A stretch of DNA of 64,000 nt, taken from contig OY970363.1 in assembly GCA_963718605.1 (NCBI GenBank), forward strand, positions 1,736,001 to 1,800,000, in the 5' to 3' direction. The notes below the pieces were generated by a model that was not told the origin of the DNA, ran no database searches, and saw nothing but the letters and a program-made list of their open reading frames with translations. Shown here in pieces: positions 27,117 through 36,424 of the stretch (positions within the stretch are counted from its first letter, which is position 1; the number at the start of each line of letters is the position of its first letter). The position numbers and the translations under genes were made by a program. The DNA is from JACCXE01 sp963718605. Lineage in GTDB: Bacteria; Actinomycetota; Acidimicrobiia; Acidimicrobiales; JACCXE01.

Positions 27117-28250
27117 GTGACCAGAGTCCGGCGCCGGCTTGTTCTCTCCGGAGTGATCGCACTTGTGATCGCGATTCTGGGTGGGGGCACGCTCGCCCAC
27201 GACCCACGTTTGCGGCTCAACACCACCAAGAAATCTCATTCCGATGCGGCCACGCAAGAGGTGGCCCTGGCTCCGAACGAGCCGGTTTCGTCGGACGGCG
27301 CGGTTGGGGATCTCGCGCCGGCGGTCGAAACGATTGCTGTCTCCCGCAAGCAAAGCGAAGCAGTGATCAAGCAGGCGCCCACGCACTTCGAGGGCGAGGC
27401 GCCGAAGTCGGTCGCGCCGCCGGCGGCGCTGTCCCAGAACACGGTTTCGTCGCAGAGCACGGGCGGGGGCACGTGGGCGGTTGTGATCGGCGTCAACGAC
27501 TATCCCGGCTCCGGCAACGATCTGTCGTCCGCCGTGAACGACGCGAACGACATGAGCCAGGCGCTCGGCGCGTTGGGTGTGAGCGACGATCACGTGATCG
27601 TGCTGCGCGATGGACAGGTCACGCGCAACACGCTGCTTGACTCGGTCAGCTGGCTGGCTGCTCACGCCGGAAGCGACGCCGTCGCCGGGTTCTTCTACGC
27701 CGGGCACGTCCGCAAGACCAACGGCGGCAACGAAGAGATCGTCACGAGCGACGGGTCGGCGGTGTCGGACCGTGAGCTCGCCAGCGCGCTGAGCCGGGTG
27801 CAGGCGAACCGCTCGTGGGTCGCGATCGCAGCGTGTTACGGCGGCGGCTTCACCGAAGTGCTGCGCCCTGGCCGTGTGCTCACCGGTGCGGCCGGCGCGA
27901 ACAGCCTCGCCTACGAGAATGCGGCCATCGGCCGCAGCTACATGGTCGAGTACATGGTCCGTCAGGCGATCTTGCAAGGCCGCGCGTCGGCCACGGTGCA
28001 GACGGCGTTCAACTACGCGGTGGACCACATCTCGCGTGAGCATCCCGGTCGCGAACCGATGCAGGTCGACAACGGCGACGGTTCGCTCGATCTGCGACCG
28101 CCGGGTGGCACCGCCCGCCCGCCGGTACAGTCCGATCCGCAGCCTGATCCGTCGTCGCCGCCGACGACCGAGCCGCCTGCATCGGACCGTCCCGGCAACA
28201 ACCAGCACTGCACGGGCAAGGGACTGTTCCGCTACTGCACCGGCGGCTAG
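27117..28250 (+). CDS. Secreted/membrane-anchored caspase-like (C14) protease
   Basis: From GTG 27117 the product is 377 residues. An N-terminal hydrophobic segment (about 9-26) is a signal or anchor. A linker leads to the caspase-fold domain from about 118 (WAVVIGVNDYPGSGNDL, DANDMSQAL). The dyad is His 197 (FFYAGHV) and Cys 240 (IAACYGGG). The tail is Pro-rich and ends in two Cys (HCTGKGLFRYC). Bacterial caspase-like proteases are usually cytosolic; this one appears to face outward. No inhibitor or partner is adjacent. The substrate is unknown. Confidence 0.85.
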   Translation: MTRVRRRLVLSGVIALVIAILGGGTLAHDPRLRLNTTKKSHSDAATQEVALAPNEPVSSDGAVGDLAPAVETIAVSRKQSEAVIKQAPTHFEGEAPKSVAPPAALSQNTVSSQSTGGGTWAVVIGVNDYPGSGNDLSSAVNDANDMSQALGALGVSDDHVIVLRDGQVTRNTLLDSVSWLAAHAGSDAVAGFFYAGHVRKTNGGNEEIVTSDGSAVSDRELASALSRVQANRSWVAIAACYGGGFTEVLRPGRVLTGAAGANSLAYENAAIGRSYMVEYMVRQAILQGRASATVQTAFNYAVDHISREHPGREPMQVDNGDGSLDLRPPGGTARPPVQSDPQPDPSSPPTTEPPASDRPGNNQHCTGKGLFRYCTGG

Positions 28251-28258
28251 CTCGTTCG

Positions 28259-29785
28259 CTAGTCGCGGATCTCCAGCGGTAGGCCGAACACTTTCTCGAA
28301 CAGGCCGCGCTTGCGGCGCACGCCCCACCGCTCGAGGTCGGTATCGCCGCTGCCGTCAATGACAAGCTCGACCTTGTCCGCCAAGACGTGCGCGGTGACG
28401 ACGTCGACGGTGTCGGTGTGGCTTCGGTCAAGCCCGTCGGCCACGCGCAAGATGGCAACGAGTTGGGTGACGCGTTCGCGGTGCTCTTCGCTCAGTTGAC
28501 GCATCGGTTCGTATGACGACGGCTTCGGTGTGCCGCGGCGGTGGAAGCGGCCGATGGTCGCGAGAATCAACACTTCCTCCGGAGGAAAGCCGCGCAGCCG
28601 GCCGTGCTCGATCAGATACGCGGTGTGCTTGTCGTGGTCGTCGACCGCGATGTGCTCGCCGATGTCGTGCAGCCACGCCGCGTGTTCGAGCAACTCGCGG
28701 TCGATCGGGCTCAGGCTGTGTAGCGGCGCGATGTCGTCGAAGATCGCGGTGGCGAACCGCGCGACTTGATGGGCGTGGGCTTCGTTGCCGCCGTAGCGCC
28801 GGAACAACGCGTGCACGCTCTCGCGGCGCATCGACCGCGGGTCGACCCATTCGTAGGTTTCGTGGTGGCCGATCGCGTCGAGCACCATCCCCTCGCGCAT
28901 ACTCCACTCTGACACCGTGAGCTCGTCGAAGCCGAACAGCTCCATCGCGACCTGCAGGACCACCGAGCCCGCCGTGATGATGTCGGCGCGGCGCGCGTCG
29001 AGGCCGTTGAAACCCTTCCGTTCCTCCAGCGACATCGTCTGCATTTTTTCGTGGACGGGCGCGAGTTCCTCGGCCGACACGGTGAGCTGATGCAGCGCGT
29101 TCGGCGTCGCCGTCGCCACCTTTGGTGCCGCGAGGCGGGCCAACGACGTCAGCGTTCCACTGGTACCCACGAGCATGCCGGGGCGGAACCGTTTTGTCGC
29201 GGCCGCGATGGGACCGAGGAGGGATTCGGCGCGGGCCCGCAGGCGCTCAATGTCTTCCGGGGTCGGCGGGTCGTTCGCTACGAGTTCCGCGGTGAGGCGC
29301 GCCGCGCCCAGCTTCACGCTGGTCGCCCACAACATGCCCGACGCGTCGCCGACCGACACTTCGAGGCTGCCTCCGCCCTGGTCGATGCAAACCGCCGGCG
29401 GTTTGTCGAGCAACACGCTGGCCCGAACCGCGGTGAAGATCAGGCGCGCTTCGTCGAGGCCCGTGATCACTTGGATGCCGACGCCGGTTTCCGCCTCGAT
29501 CAGGTCGACGACTTCAGCGCCGTTGTCGGCTTCGCGCAACGCGCTGGTCGCGTAGACCACCCACTCGTCGACGTCGAGGGATTCGCCGTGCGCCCTCATC
29601 CGGGCCACGCTCGCCACCGCAGCTTCGATGTCTTCGGGCGGGATGCGGTGACTGCGGGCCACGCCGTCGGCGAGGCGCAGCACGTCCTTCTCACGCAACA
29701 ACGTGTCGAAGGATCCGTCGGGGTGTGCTTCCACAACTATTAGGTGGAAGGAGTTGCTCCCGAGGTCGAGAGCGGCGATGCGCAC
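28259..29785 (-). CDS. Ppx/GppA phosphatase with C-terminal HD-like domain
   Basis: This 508-residue protein has the N-terminal ASKHA-type Ppx/GppA domain (AALDLGSNSFHL at 4-15, IDQGGGSLEVSVG near 130, VGTSGTLTSLARL) and a C-terminal HD-type domain (HAAWLHDIGEHI, LATIGRFHRRG). It would hydrolyse polyphosphate and/or pppGpp. The gene for Ppk1 lies 26 bp upstream on the same strand, giving a synthesis/degradation pair. Confidence 0.94.
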   Translation of the reverse strand: MRIAALDLGSNSFHLIVVEAHPDGSFDTLLREKDVLRLADGVARSHRIPPEDIEAAVASVARMRAHGESLDVDEWVVYATSALREADNGAEVVDLIEAETGVGIQVITGLDEARLIFTAVRASVLLDKPPAVCIDQGGGSLEVSVGDASGMLWATSVKLGAARLTAELVANDPPTPEDIERLRARAESLLGPIAAATKRFRPGMLVGTSGTLTSLARLAAPKVATATPNALHQLTVSAEELAPVHEKMQTMSLEERKGFNGLDARRADIITAGSVVLQVAMELFGFDELTVSEWSMREGMVLDAIGHHETYEWVDPRSMRRESVHALFRRYGGNEAHAHQVARFATAIFDDIAPLHSLSPIDRELLEHAAWLHDIGEHIAVDDHDKHTAYLIEHGRLRGFPPEEVLILATIGRFHRRGTPKPSSYEPMRQLSEEHRERVTQLVAILRVADGLDRSHTDTVDVVTAHVLADKVELVIDGSGDTDLERWGVRRKRGLFEKVFGLPLEIRD

Positions 29786-29811
29786 GTACTAACGGTAGAA
29801 GGTGTTCGGCA

Positions 29812-31959
29812 TCACCTTTGACGACCCAGCCGCGGGCGCCACCGACGCATCGGTGCGATCGTCGCAACTGCTTCGGGTCGACGGTTGCCGCGCGTCAACG
29901 CGATCTCGCGCAGCCGCGCTTGGCTGTCGAACATGTTGGCGTGGATGTAGTGCGCCCAGTGACCGGTGGCGTCGAGTTCCCAGGCCGAGGCATCGTTGTC
30001 GAAGTCCGTTTCGACGACGGCCGCCAGACGCTCTTGCGCCACGGTGTCCTCGACGGGCATCACGACTTCGATGCGGCGGTCGAGGTTGCGCGGCATCACG
30101 TCGGCGGAACCGATGAAGTACTGCGCCGGCGTGGTCTTGCCGCCGAACACCCATAGGCGCGAATGCTCGAGGTAGCGACCGACGATCGAGCGCACGCGGA
30201 TGTTCTCGCTTAGGCCCGGCACGCCGGGGCGCAGGCAGCAGATGCTGCGGATGAGCAGATCGATGGGCACGCCGGCGTTCGACGCGTCGTACAGCGCGTC
30301 GATAACGGCGGTGTCCACGAGGCCGTTCATCTTCAGCACGATGCGACCGCCCTCGCCCATCGCCGCCTGTTCGTTGATCAACGCGATGAGCCGGTCACGC
30401 AAGCCGTGGGGCGCCACGATCAGCTTGCGGTACGAGGTGTGCCGGCTGTAGCCGGTGAGGTAGTTGAACAGGTCGTTGAGGTCGGCACCGAACGCCGGGT
30501 TGGAACTCAATACGCCGATGTCTTCGTACAGGCGCGCGGTCTTTGGGTTGTAGTTGCCGGTGCCGATGTGCCAGTAGCGGCGGATTTGGCCGCTCTCTTG
30601 ACGCACCACCAACGCCGTCTTCGAGTGCGTCTTCAAACCGATCAAGCCGTACACCACGTGCACGCCGGCCTCTTCCAGTGCGCGGGCCCACTGGATGTTC
30701 GCCTGCTCGTCGAAGCGCGCCTTCAACTCGACGAGCGCGACCACCTCTTTGCCGCGCTCGGCCGCCGCGATCAGCGACGAGATGATTGGCGAGTCACCCG
30801 AGGTGCGGTACAGCGTCTGCTTGATCGCAAGCACGCGCGGGTCCAGTGCGGCTTGGCGGATGAACTCTTCGACCGAACTGGCGAAGCTGTCGTAGGGGTG
30901 GTGCACGAGGATGTCGCGGTCGCGCAGCACCGAGAAGAAGTTGGTGGGCTCGTCGTCGGATCGCATAAGGCGCGCCTGGGTGACCGGCGGCCACGGCTCG
31001 TCGCGCAGATCGGGTCGGTCGATCTCGGCCAGTTCGAACAACCGACTTAAGTCGAGCGGGCCGGGGATCCGGTAGATGTCGCTGTCTTCCAGCTCGAGTT
31101 CACGCATGAGCAGCCGCAGCAAGTCGTCGGGCATGTCGACGTCGACGTGCAGCGACACCGCGCTGCCGAAACGGCGGCGGCGTAGTTCGACTTCGATCGC
31201 GGCGAGCAGGTCGTCGGCCTCTTCCTCTTCGAGTGCGAGGTCGGCGTTGCGAATGACGCGGAACAGGTGGTGCGCCTCGATCACCATGCCCGGGAACATC
31301 GCGGGGAGGTGCGTGGCGATGAGTTGTTCGAGGGCGATGTAGCGCCGCCCGTCCTCCAACGCGACGAAGCGCGGCAACACACTCGGCACCTTGATGCGTG
31401 CGAAGTGGGTTTCGGAGTCGTTCGGTTCGCGCACGGCGACGGCGAGGTTGAGCGAGAGGTTGGAGATGTATGGGAACGGATGTCCGGGATCCACCGCGAG
31501 CGGCGTGAGCACCGGGAACACCTGCTCGTCGAACACCACCGCGAGGCGGCGCCGGTCTGCCTCGTTCAGTGACTCGTAGTCGCAGAACTCGATGCCCGCA
31601 TGCGCGAGCGCGGGCATGACGTCGTGCGTGAAGCACCGGGCGTGGTCGAGGAACAGCCGCCCCGCGACCTCGGCGATGGCCTGGAGCTGCTGGCGTGGGT
31701 CGAGCCCGTCCGCCGATCGGGCGACGACTCCGGCCGCCACCTGATCCTTGAGCCCGGCGACGCGGACCTGGAAGAACTCGTCGATGTTCTGGCCGAAGAT
31801 CGCCAGGAACTTGACCCGCTCGAGCACGGGAAGGTTGGCGTCACCAGCCAGTCGCAGCACGCGCGAGTTGAACTCCAACCACGAGAGTTCTCGGTTCAGG
31901 TAGCGCTGCTCTGGGTCGGTTCCGTCCACCAGGCGCAGGTCAGTTGCCCGCTGTGCCAT
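29812..31959 (-). CDS. ppk1: Polyphosphate kinase 1
   Basis: This 715-residue protein reversibly polymerises the ATP gamma-phosphate into polyphosphate. It starts with RYLNRELSWLEFNSRVL (N domain). The middle has FPYISNLSLNLAV, and the catalytic region has RYWHIGTGNYNPKTARLYEDIG, with the phosphorylated His near 465, and SADVMPRNLDRRIEVV. Length and order match Ppk1. It is cotranscribed with Ppx/GppA. Confidence 0.97.
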   Translation of the reverse strand: MAQRATDLRLVDGTDPEQRYLNRELSWLEFNSRVLRLAGDANLPVLERVKFLAIFGQNIDEFFQVRVAGLKDQVAAGVVARSADGLDPRQQLQAIAEVAGRLFLDHARCFTHDVMPALAHAGIEFCDYESLNEADRRRLAVVFDEQVFPVLTPLAVDPGHPFPYISNLSLNLAVAVREPNDSETHFARIKVPSVLPRFVALEDGRRYIALEQLIATHLPAMFPGMVIEAHHLFRVIRNADLALEEEEADDLLAAIEVELRRRRFGSAVSLHVDVDMPDDLLRLLMRELELEDSDIYRIPGPLDLSRLFELAEIDRPDLRDEPWPPVTQARLMRSDDEPTNFFSVLRDRDILVHHPYDSFASSVEEFIRQAALDPRVLAIKQTLYRTSGDSPIISSLIAAAERGKEVVALVELKARFDEQANIQWARALEEAGVHVVYGLIGLKTHSKTALVVRQESGQIRRYWHIGTGNYNPKTARLYEDIGVLSSNPAFGADLNDLFNYLTGYSRHTSYRKLIVAPHGLRDRLIALINEQAAMGEGGRIVLKMNGLVDTAVIDALYDASNAGVPIDLLIRSICCLRPGVPGLSENIRVRSIVGRYLEHSRLWVFGGKTTPAQYFIGSADVMPRNLDRRIEVVMPVEDTVAQERLAAVVETDFDNDASAWELDATGHWAHYIHANMFDSQARLREIALTRGNRRPEAVATIAPMRRWRPRLGRQR

Positions 31960-32015
31960 GCGGCCGACCCTAGGCCGGTTGACGGTAAACGGGGGATGAA
32001 CAGTTCATCCAAAAA

Positions 32016-32153
32016 GCCCGACCATCCAGAGCGACGACCAGGATGACTACGGCACACGGCATTGTCCGCTGAGAGCTGCTGCCTTCCGGCCCTGACTCGG
32101 TTCACGGGGATGCTGTTGCGCAGGTCCCGGCCGTCGCACTGCATGGTCGGGCC
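32016..32153 (-). ncRNA. ffs: Signal recognition particle RNA (small bacterial type)
   Basis: The minus strand carries the conserved apical loop GTCAGGGCCGGAAGGCAGCA. The ends pair over a long helix: GGCCCGACCAT-CAG (5' side, 32153-32139) with CTGGATGGTCGGGC (32029-32016), and GCGACG with CGTCGC. The 3' end runs into TTTTT, so the outer stem also serves as terminator. Ends are estimated from the pairing. Confidence 0.92.
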
Positions 32154-32308
32154 GGAAGTCAGGATAGCCCCGCGTTTCACCGCCTCCACAGCAGCAAGCG
32201 CCGCCCATGGGCAATTGCGGAGTTGCCGCCCAAGTCGCGACAACCCTGCAAATGGCTCGCGATGGCGGACCACGAGGCCGCTCTCAGTAACCTGGCATCG
32301 CTTCATCT

Positions 32309-32393
32309 GGAGGGATGCGAGAGCGGCCGAATCGGCACGACTGGAAATCGTGTGTGGCGCAAGTCACCGTGGGTTCAAATCCCACTCTCTCCG
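32309..32393 (+). tRNA. tRNA-Ser (anticodon GGA)
   Basis: The acceptor GGAGGGA pairs with TCTCTCC (one G-U). The anticodon loop CTGGAAA reads GGA. A long class II variable arm and GGTTCAAATCC T-loop are present. CCA is not encoded. Confidence 0.97.
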
Positions 32394-32436
32394 CGAAACC
32401 CTGGTTGCGCCGCGGGGCAACCAAGCAATGGTCCAG

Positions 32437-34785
32437 CTAGAGATCCGCTGGCGCCATGGCGCCGATTGCTACGAGGCGCCCGGCGAGGCGGTCCGACAGC
32501 AAGCCGATCTTGCGCAGGTTCGGTGTGATCTTCGCGAACAGCACCCGTTGGAACAGTTGAAGCATCGGCGACGACATTGACTCTGTGAGTCCATCGTCGA
32601 GGGGGATTCCGAGGCGCCCCCACACGTCCGTAGCGAGGAAGCGACTGCGCATCAACCAGGCCGCCTCAACGACAAAGTCCTCGCGCTCGTGTCGCTCCGC
32701 GTCAGTCATCTCGTCGTAGACGCCGTGCAACGACAGTGCGCCGAATGCCACGTGGCGCGCTTCGTCGGCCATCACGAATCGCGTAATGGCCTTCAGCAGC
32801 GGCTCGTCCGTGAACTGGTGGACAAGGCCGAACGCGGCGAGTGCGATGCCCTCGACAATGATCTGCATACCGAGATACGTGACGTCCCAGCGTGGATCGG
32901 CAATCACGATCTCGAGGAGTTGCCGGAGGTTGTCATTGACCGGATAGTCGAGCTCGAGCTTCTCGTCGAGATAACGCGAGTACGCCTCGACGTGGCGCGC
33001 TTCGTCGATGACCTGTGTCGCTCCGTAGAACTTCGCTTCGGTCCAGGGGACCTGTTGCACGATCTTGGCTGTAGCCAAAAGAGCGCCCTGCTCGCCGTGC
33101 AGGAACTGGCTGGTAATCCATGCGTTGAAGTGATGGGCGGCGTTCGCACGCTCGGCGTCGTTGAATTTCGCGAACGCGCTACTTGTAGCGATTGGCAGCA
33201 TGCTCGCCAGACCCGCGCTCGCCAGTGGGTCGACGTCGATGGTCCAGTCGAGATCGGTCGTCACGTTCCACTGCGATCGCTTCGCCTTGGAATACAGCTT
33301 GCTGAGTTCGACCCGGTTGCCGTCGTAGTTCCACGAGAAGGTGACGTCGCCGCCGCCGGGAACCACGAGCCCGCCGCCCGGCGCCTCCAGGACACGAGTG
33401 ACGGGGCGCGTGGTGAGCACCGGAGCCGTCGTATCGAGAATCGGTTCAATCACTTGCTCGACGATGAACGGGTCCGCGAGCATCCGGTAGCCAGGCGTGA
33501 GTTCCTTGGCGTAGCGCTCGAAGTAGAGGAGCTGCTTCGTGATAAGCACGAGTTCTCTGGGCATCACAATGCGGTACTGCGTGGCCACGCGAAGCGTGGT
33601 CGAGAGCACCTCGCCGAAGCTGATGTCGCCCAAGGCCTTGTTCGCGAGCGGGGCGAGCACTTCTTCCACGGCCGCGGTGGCCTCCACGAAGTCGACGGGC
33701 TTGGTGGCGGCCCCGAGTTGGAAGATGCCGCGCACGACAGCGCCGAAGTCGCCGTCGATAAGCACCGCAGGAAGCGCGCGCCGCAACACGCGACGCGTGT
33801 TCTCGTCGAGCGTCCCCGTGATTCCGAAGTCCAGAAAGGCAACGTCCCCCTCGGGCGTGACGGCGAGATTCCCCGCGTGCACGTCGCCGTGGAAGTGCCC
33901 GTGCACCAGCGCGCCCTCCACCCAGGCGCGCACAGCCGCGCGCACGATCCCCTCAAGGTCGAAGCCCGCCGCGCGCAGCGTCGCGCCGTCGTCGACTGGT
34001 GTGCCTTCTATATAGGTCATCACCAGTACGCGGCGCCGCACCATTCCCTCGATCGGCTCGGGTACGACGATGCGTGGGTGCGCCCCGCTGGCCCGGATGG
34101 AAGCGCCGATGCTCGCCATCGCCGCGGCTTCGCGTTCGAAGTCGAGCTCCCCCCGCAACGTGACGGCGAGGTCCTCGACAATCGCCACAGGGTTGAGCGA
34201 CTCGCCCAGCGCGCCGGCGCGGCTAAGGGGTAATGCGAGGAGACGGAGGAGTCGCAAGTCCTGCTCTATGCGCCGCCGCAGCCGCGGCCGCCGGACCTTC
34301 ACAACGACCGCGCGTCCGTCGTGAAGCCGAGCGCGGTGGACCTGAGCGATCGACGCCGCCGCGAGTGGCGTGTCGTCGAACTCGGCGAAGAGTTCGGGAA
34401 TCGACGCGTCGAACTGCATCTCGATGATGCGCCGCACGCGGGCCGACGGTTCGGCGGGCACGGAGTCGAGCAGGCGCCGCATCTCGTCGGCCAACGTCTC
34501 GGGGAAAAGGCCCGGGCTGGAGGCGATCAGCTGTCCAAGCTTCACGAAGGTAGGCCCGAGCGCGACGAAGCTACGTCGTAGCGACACCGCCAATGCCTTA
34601 GGCGCCTGCTGGCGCGGCCGCACGACGAGCCGACCACCTCGGCCCGCGACGGTCAACACGCCGTGGCGAGCGAAGGCGAGGGCGATCTCGGCCAGGCGCG
34701 CCGCGTCGCCGGGCCCGGGAAGCGTCAGCGCAACGCTGTCGCCCTGGACGGTCGTGTGATCGAGGGTGGTTGCGGTGGCCGTCAT
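32437..34785 (-). CDS. UbiB/ABC1 kinase-like protein fused to a ferritin-like di-iron domain
   Basis: From ATG 34785 (overlapping the TetR stop as ATGA) the product is 782 residues. The N-terminal half is an ABC1/UbiB atypical kinase: TFVKLGQLIASS near 83, the Ala-rich loop AAASIAQVH, VVVKVRRP, GDVHAGNL near 297 and DFGITG near 314. The C-terminal half (about 530-720) is a ferritin-like fold with two iron motifs, EARHVE near 595 and DEARHVAF near 675, as in AurF/R2-like oxygenases. Fusing a UbiB kinase to a di-iron oxygenase suggests lipid or quinone hydroxylation (inference). The coupled TetR probably controls it. Confidence 0.88.
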   Translation of the reverse strand: MTATATTLDHTTVQGDSVALTLPGPGDAARLAEIALAFARHGVLTVAGRGGRLVVRPRQQAPKALAVSLRRSFVALGPTFVKLGQLIASSPGLFPETLADEMRRLLDSVPAEPSARVRRIIEMQFDASIPELFAEFDDTPLAAASIAQVHRARLHDGRAVVVKVRRPRLRRRIEQDLRLLRLLALPLSRAGALGESLNPVAIVEDLAVTLRGELDFEREAAAMASIGASIRASGAHPRIVVPEPIEGMVRRRVLVMTYIEGTPVDDGATLRAAGFDLEGIVRAAVRAWVEGALVHGHFHGDVHAGNLAVTPEGDVAFLDFGITGTLDENTRRVLRRALPAVLIDGDFGAVVRGIFQLGAATKPVDFVEATAAVEEVLAPLANKALGDISFGEVLSTTLRVATQYRIVMPRELVLITKQLLYFERYAKELTPGYRMLADPFIVEQVIEPILDTTAPVLTTRPVTRVLEAPGGGLVVPGGGDVTFSWNYDGNRVELSKLYSKAKRSQWNVTTDLDWTIDVDPLASAGLASMLPIATSSAFAKFNDAERANAAHHFNAWITSQFLHGEQGALLATAKIVQQVPWTEAKFYGATQVIDEARHVEAYSRYLDEKLELDYPVNDNLRQLLEIVIADPRWDVTYLGMQIIVEGIALAAFGLVHQFTDEPLLKAITRFVMADEARHVAFGALSLHGVYDEMTDAERHEREDFVVEAAWLMRSRFLATDVWGRLGIPLDDGLTESMSSPMLQLFQRVLFAKITPNLRKIGLLSDRLAGRLVAIGAMAPADL

Positions 34786-35393
34786 CGCTTCGGTCGCTTT
34801 CGTTCGGGGGTCAGGGCTGGTCGCAGAATCTCGCCGAGAAACCTCGCCGGATCTCCCGGAGGGGGCGCCAGGATCATCGTGAGGGCAATGCGCGTCAGCC
34901 ACTCGGCGAGCACATCGGGATCGCGATCGGCGAGCTGGTTGGCATCCATCGCGGCGCGCAACAGGGGCACGAGCGCGGCCGCGATGCGGGCCATCGCCTC
35001 GGGATACTCCTCGAGCAGTTCGCCGACGAGTTCGCGCTCATCGGCGAGGATTTTCGCGACAACCGGATGCCGGCGTGCGTGGTCGATTACTCCGACGAGA
35101 AGCGCGAGCACCATGTCCGGCCCGGCGGTTCCCTCTAGACGTCGTGGTAGGTCGACGATGAGGCGATGCAGGTCGCGGGCGGCGAGCAGTCGCACTATTG
35201 ACTCGACGTTGCCCACCTGTCGGTACACCGTTGCGCGGTTGACACGGAGTGCCTGCGCCACGTCCTGCACAGACGTGCGCTGCACCCCATAGCGAGCGAA
35301 GCACTCCGCGGCAGCGTCGAGAAACGGATCGAGTTCGGCCGGAGGGGTCTCAGGGAGGCCGTGGACTGGCGCGGGCAACGGGACGACATTCAC
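34782..35393 (-). CDS. TetR-family regulator of the UbiB/di-iron gene
   Basis: From GTG 35393 the product is 203 residues. The helix-turn-helix is RTSVQDVAQALRVNRATVYR. The frame is open to 35489, but that extension would run through the operator-like sequence at 35408-35429, so GTG 35393 is preferred. It is closely similar in layout to the TetR at 45363-45971 (shared HGLPETPP/GGLPPNP start, RTSVQDVA, HPVLAKVLADE-type phrases, APPP near the end), which also precedes a ferritin-like gene. Confidence 0.9.
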   Translation of the reverse strand: MNVVPLPAPVHGLPETPPAELDPFLDAAAECFARYGVQRTSVQDVAQALRVNRATVYRQVGNVESIVRLLAARDLHRLIVDLPRRLEGTAGPDMVLALLVGVIDHARRHPVVAKILADERELVGELLEEYPEAMARIAAALVPLLRAAMDANQLADRDPDVLAEWLTRIALTMILAPPPGDPARFLGEILRPALTPERKRPKR

Positions 35394-35407
35394 CGCCGCC
35401 GAGTGTA

Positions 35408-35429
35408 CGACAAAACGACAAAAATGTCG
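35408..35429. promoter_or_regulatory. Putative TetR operator
   Basis: Two direct CGACAAAA copies (35408-35415, 35416-35423) merge into the dyad CGACA-AAAA-TGTCG (35416-35429), 15-36 bp upstream of the GTG start of the TetR gene. This fits autoregulation. Confidence 0.5.
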
Positions 35430-35497
35430 CACTGTTTCGCAGGCGGGGCCCAAGTCCGCTGGCGCGGCACCGCTAGCCTTCTCGTCCATTAAGTCGA

Positions 35498-35923
35498 TTG
35501 ACCGGGCCTACCGTGCGGTTCGCGGCGGCGCTGACCGCGCCGGTCTCGGCGGTCGCCGTCGCCGTCAACCTGGCGTACGCCCGCCTGCCGGGCCGCACGG
35601 TTGGATACCACTGGGACTGGGATCACTGGGTCCTGGTTTGTTGCGGCGGGCCGACGAGCCTCGGCGCCGGCGCCACCACCTTCGGCGGAGTCATCAACAC
35701 CAAGCTCAGCTACGACGAGCTCTTGAACGGGCACGACGGCCGCCTGATCTGGCACGAGACCAAACACACCGATCAATGGGCGATCTTCGGTCCCTCATTC
35801 GCCATCGTTTATGGGCTCGCGGCGGCGTGGGACCTGGTCGGCCTGAAAGGGTCGGACCGGCGCCAAGGCACCCATAACGCCTTCGAGATCTGGGCCGGGC
35901 TGAGCGAGGGCGGCTACCGCTAG
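35498..35923 (+). CDS. Small protein with HExxH motif
   Basis: This protein is up to 141 residues from TTG 35498 (GTG 35513 is an alternative). It contains WHETKHTDQWA near residue 85, an HExxH zinc-site pattern like that in DUF4157-type proteins, plus a hydrophobic stretch AIFGPSFAIVYGLAAAW. It could be a minimal membrane-associated metallopeptidase-like protein. The rest matches no family I recognise. Confidence 0.65.
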   Translation: MTGPTVRFAAALTAPVSAVAVAVNLAYARLPGRTVGYHWDWDHWVLVCCGGPTSLGAGATTFGGVINTKLSYDELLNGHDGRLIWHETKHTDQWAIFGPSFAIVYGLAAAWDLVGLKGSDRRQGTHNAFEIWAGLSEGGYR

Positions 35924-35974
35924 GCACCGTTACCGGATCGCGACCGATACGCGACCGGCGGCTGCGACCGTCAG

Positions 35975-36421
35975 GTGGTGATGACCCGACGAGACCGCAA
36001 GATCGAAGAACTTCGCCAACTACCGGGCTTCCGCATGCTCAGTTCGGCGGAACTCAAAACGTTGGCGCGATTGGCTGAAGAGTGTGCGATAGCCGAGGGC
36101 ACCGTGCTGATGCGCGAGGGCGAGGTCGCCCGCGAGTCCTACGTGATCATGGACGGATGGGCGACGGTGACGATCGGGGGCGTCCCGGTAGCTGTCGCTG
36201 GCCCCGGGCAACACGTGGGCGAGATGGCCATGCTTGATCGGGGGCCGCGTACCGCGACGGTCACCGCGAAGACACCGTTGCGCGTGATGGTGGTTGGCCC
36301 CGAAGCGTTCACGGCGTTTGCCGCCGAACCCGGCGTCGCCCGGTCGATGGCGGCGGGCCTGAGCAAACGTCTCCGAGCCGTCGACGAGAGCATCCCGCCC
36401 AGCGACCCCACCGACGCCTGA
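35975..36421 (+). CDS. Small cyclic-nucleotide-binding domain protein
   Basis: This 148-residue protein (GTG 35975, or ATG 35981) is one cNMP-binding domain. The phosphate cassette VGEMAMLDRGPRTATV retains the key Glu and Arg. It resembles the protein at 1963-2382, including the opening RxLPGFRMLSxxEL-type helix. It is a probable cAMP-responsive adaptor; no effector domain is attached. Confidence 0.85.
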   Translation: MVMTRRDRKIEELRQLPGFRMLSSAELKTLARLAEECAIAEGTVLMREGEVARESYVIMDGWATVTIGGVPVAVAGPGQHVGEMAMLDRGPRTATVTAKTPLRVMVVGPEAFTAFAAEPGVARSMAAGLSKRLRAVDESIPPSDPTDA

Positions 36422-36424
36422 GGG

